Shown piece after piece: positions 62,936 through 64,000 of a DNA stretch of 64,000 nt. This stretch comes from an uncultured Hyphomonas sp. (GTDB lineage Bacteria; Pseudomonadota; Alphaproteobacteria; Caulobacterales; Hyphomonadaceae). The position numbers were made by a program, and so were the translations under genes. The notes below the pieces were generated by a model, which worked only from the letters and a program-made list of their open reading frames with translations, had not been told where the DNA came from and made no database searches. Each line of letters starts with the position of its first letter. Positions within the stretch are counted from its first letter, which is position 1. The stretch lies in assembly GCF_963677035.1 (NCBI RefSeq), contig NZ_OY781472.1:2232001-2296000 (forward strand). The letters run 5' to 3'.

Positions 62936-64000
62936 ATGAAACTTGGCATTTCTCGGCAGGCACTGGTTGCAGCGCTTTTTGGAGCAGCGGCGGTTGGGAC
63001 CCTGTCGATCGCGCCTCAGATTCTCAGCCCTGAGGCACGTGCCCAACCTATCGCGGTACAGGCGCCTGCTGGCGCGCCGATGAGCTTTGCTGACCTGATC
63101 GAGCGAGTCGAACCCGCCGTGGTCAGCGTGAACGTGGTGTCTGAGCGCGAGGTCAACAACACGGGAGACATGGAGCAGTTTTTCGAGCAGTTCCGCGGTC
63201 TTCCGGGGCTCGATGAATTTATGCAACAGCGCCGCCAGCAAGAGGAAGAAGGCGCAGAGCCGGAAACCCGTGAGGCACGGTCGCTCGGCTCAGGCTTCTT
63301 CATCTCGCAGGACGGTTACATCGTGACCAACAATCACGTCGTCGAGAATGCTGTCCAGATTGAAGTGGTCAACAAGGATGGGGACAAGATGGAAGCCGAA
63401 CTCGTCGGCACCGATCCTGATACCGATCTCGCCGTCATCAAAGTGAAGGAAAAAGGGCATTACCCCTATGTCCGCTTCGGTAACTCCCACAATCTTCGCA
63501 AGGGTGATTGGGTTGTCGCCCTTGGCAATCCCTTCGGTTTCAGCGGCACGGCTACGGCCGGTATCCTTTCCGCCGATGGCCGGGAGCTCGGCAATGACAG
63601 CCCGTATACGGACTTTCTTCAGATCGACGCGGCCATCAACCGCGGCAACTCCGGCGGGCCGACCTTCGACCTGCACGGCAATGTCGTGGGTGTGAACACA
63701 CAGATCCTGTCGCCGAGCGGCGGCTCGGTCGGGATCGGTTTCGCCATTCCCGCAGAGCTGGCCCAGGAAGTAACCCAGGCCATCATCAAGAACGGCCATG
63801 TCTCCCGCGGCTGGTTGGGCGTGCAGATCCAGGATCTGACCGAGGATATGGCTGAAGCCCAGGGCATGCCGAACAATGACGGCTCCATCATCGCCGATGT
63901 CACCGAAGACAGCCCGGCAGCCAAAGGCGGCCTGCAGCGCGGCGACATCATTCTGTCCGTGAACGGGCAGAAGGTCAGCGATGCAACCAGCACGACCCGT
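62936..64000 (+). CDS. DegP/HtrA family periplasmic serine protease (cut by window end)
   Basis: The first 355 residues of an HtrA protease-chaperone. The signal peptide covers about 1-36, ending A-R-A. The trypsin-like domain has His134 in N-N-H-V-V, Asp164 in D-T-D-L-A-V and Ser239 in G-N-S-G-G-P. A PDZ domain begins near 280 with S-R-G-W-L-G-V-Q-I-Q and G-L-Q-R-G-D-I-I-L-S-V-N-G. It degrades or refolds misfolded periplasmic proteins. GGAGAGAG precedes the ATG at 62936. The gene follows the ccm genes as in other alphaproteobacteria; the second PDZ domain, if any, is outside. Confidence 0.95.
   Translation, partial: MKLGISRQALVAALFGAAAVGTLSIAPQILSPEARAQPIAVQAPAGAPMSFADLIERVEPAVVSVNVVSEREVNNTGDMEQFFEQFRGLPGLDEFMQQRRQQEEEGAEPETREARSLGSGFFISQDGYIVTNNHVVENAVQIEVVNKDGDKMEAELVGTDPDTDLAVIKVKEKGHYPYVRFGNSHNLRKGDWVVALGNPFGFSGTATAGILSADGRELGNDSPYTDFLQIDAAINRGNSGGPTFDLHGNVVGVNTQILSPSGGSVGIGFAIPAELAQEVTQAIIKNGHVSRGWLGVQIQDLTEDMAEAQGMPNNDGSIIADVTEDSPAAKGGLQRGDIILSVNGQKVSDATSTTR

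Overview
The window is a GC-rich bacterial chromosome segment that I read as an alphaproteobacterium of the Hyphomonas/Hyphomonadaceae (Caulobacterales) type. The support is a PhyR-NepR-EcfG-PhyK general stress response locus, a Rhodobacter-type gene transfer agent (GTA) cluster, the FeuPQ-cycH...cycJKL-degP gene order, and many TonB/lipoprotein-type envelope genes. The genus is an inference from gene content, not from a marker gene. I see no rRNA, CRISPR array or insertion sequence. There are two tRNAs (Tyr, Gly).

Layout. 1-3.3 kb: end of a flavin monooxygenase gene, a paralogous pair of TetR regulators and an acyl-CoA dehydrogenase. 3.4-14.8 kb: a diguanylate cyclase, the yraN-rsmI / LpoA-like divergent block, dnaJ, an ankyrin lipoprotein, a lipoprotein hydrolase, a thiolase and a double retropepsin-like protein. 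14.8-19.8 kb: a PEP-carboxylase-like protein with altered active-site motifs, a membrane-anchored protein, rlmB and the tRNAs. 19.9-30.6 kb: a second diguanylate cyclase, then a general stress response island. The regulators phyR / nepR-ecfG-phyK are surrounded by small envelope proteins, a lipid kinase, a phosphoesterase and Dps. Seven GGAAC-N16/17-CGTT (EcfG-type) promoters can be read directly, most in divergent pairs. 30.6-37.8 kb: a phytase with a TonB receptor, and an ArsR (BigR/SqrR-like)-persulfide dioxygenase-like-SulP operon with a palindromic operator.

38.3-53.4 kb is an RcGTA-like cluster in canonical order: gp1, gp2 terminase, gp3 portal, small coiled coil, gp4 protease, gp5 capsid, gp6, gp8, gp9, gp10, gp10.1, gp11, gp12, gp13, gp14, gp15. 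It is unusual in several ways. A ParA-type ATPase and a small partner sit antisense between gp2 and gp3. Palindromic intergenic repeats enter the coding sequence of gp4 and gp10.1, and an inverted pair of another repeat flanks the terminase genes. gp7 is not seen, gp11 is very short, gp15 is split into two overlapping frames, and gp1 has no stop before running far into gp2 out of frame. Just downstream lie a J-domain protein and a LuxR solo whose acyl-homoserine-lactone pocket residues are intact.

55.3-64 kb: a PepSY protein with a FeuPQ/PhoPQ-like two-component system, then cytochrome c maturation genes ccmI, ccmE, ccmF, ccmH and degP (cut by the window end). A divergent HxlR regulator/flavodoxin pair splits ccmI from ccmEFH. 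A 675-bp hairpin-rich non-coding stretch precedes degP. Four or five families of dispersed repeats occur between 10.5 and 48 kb.
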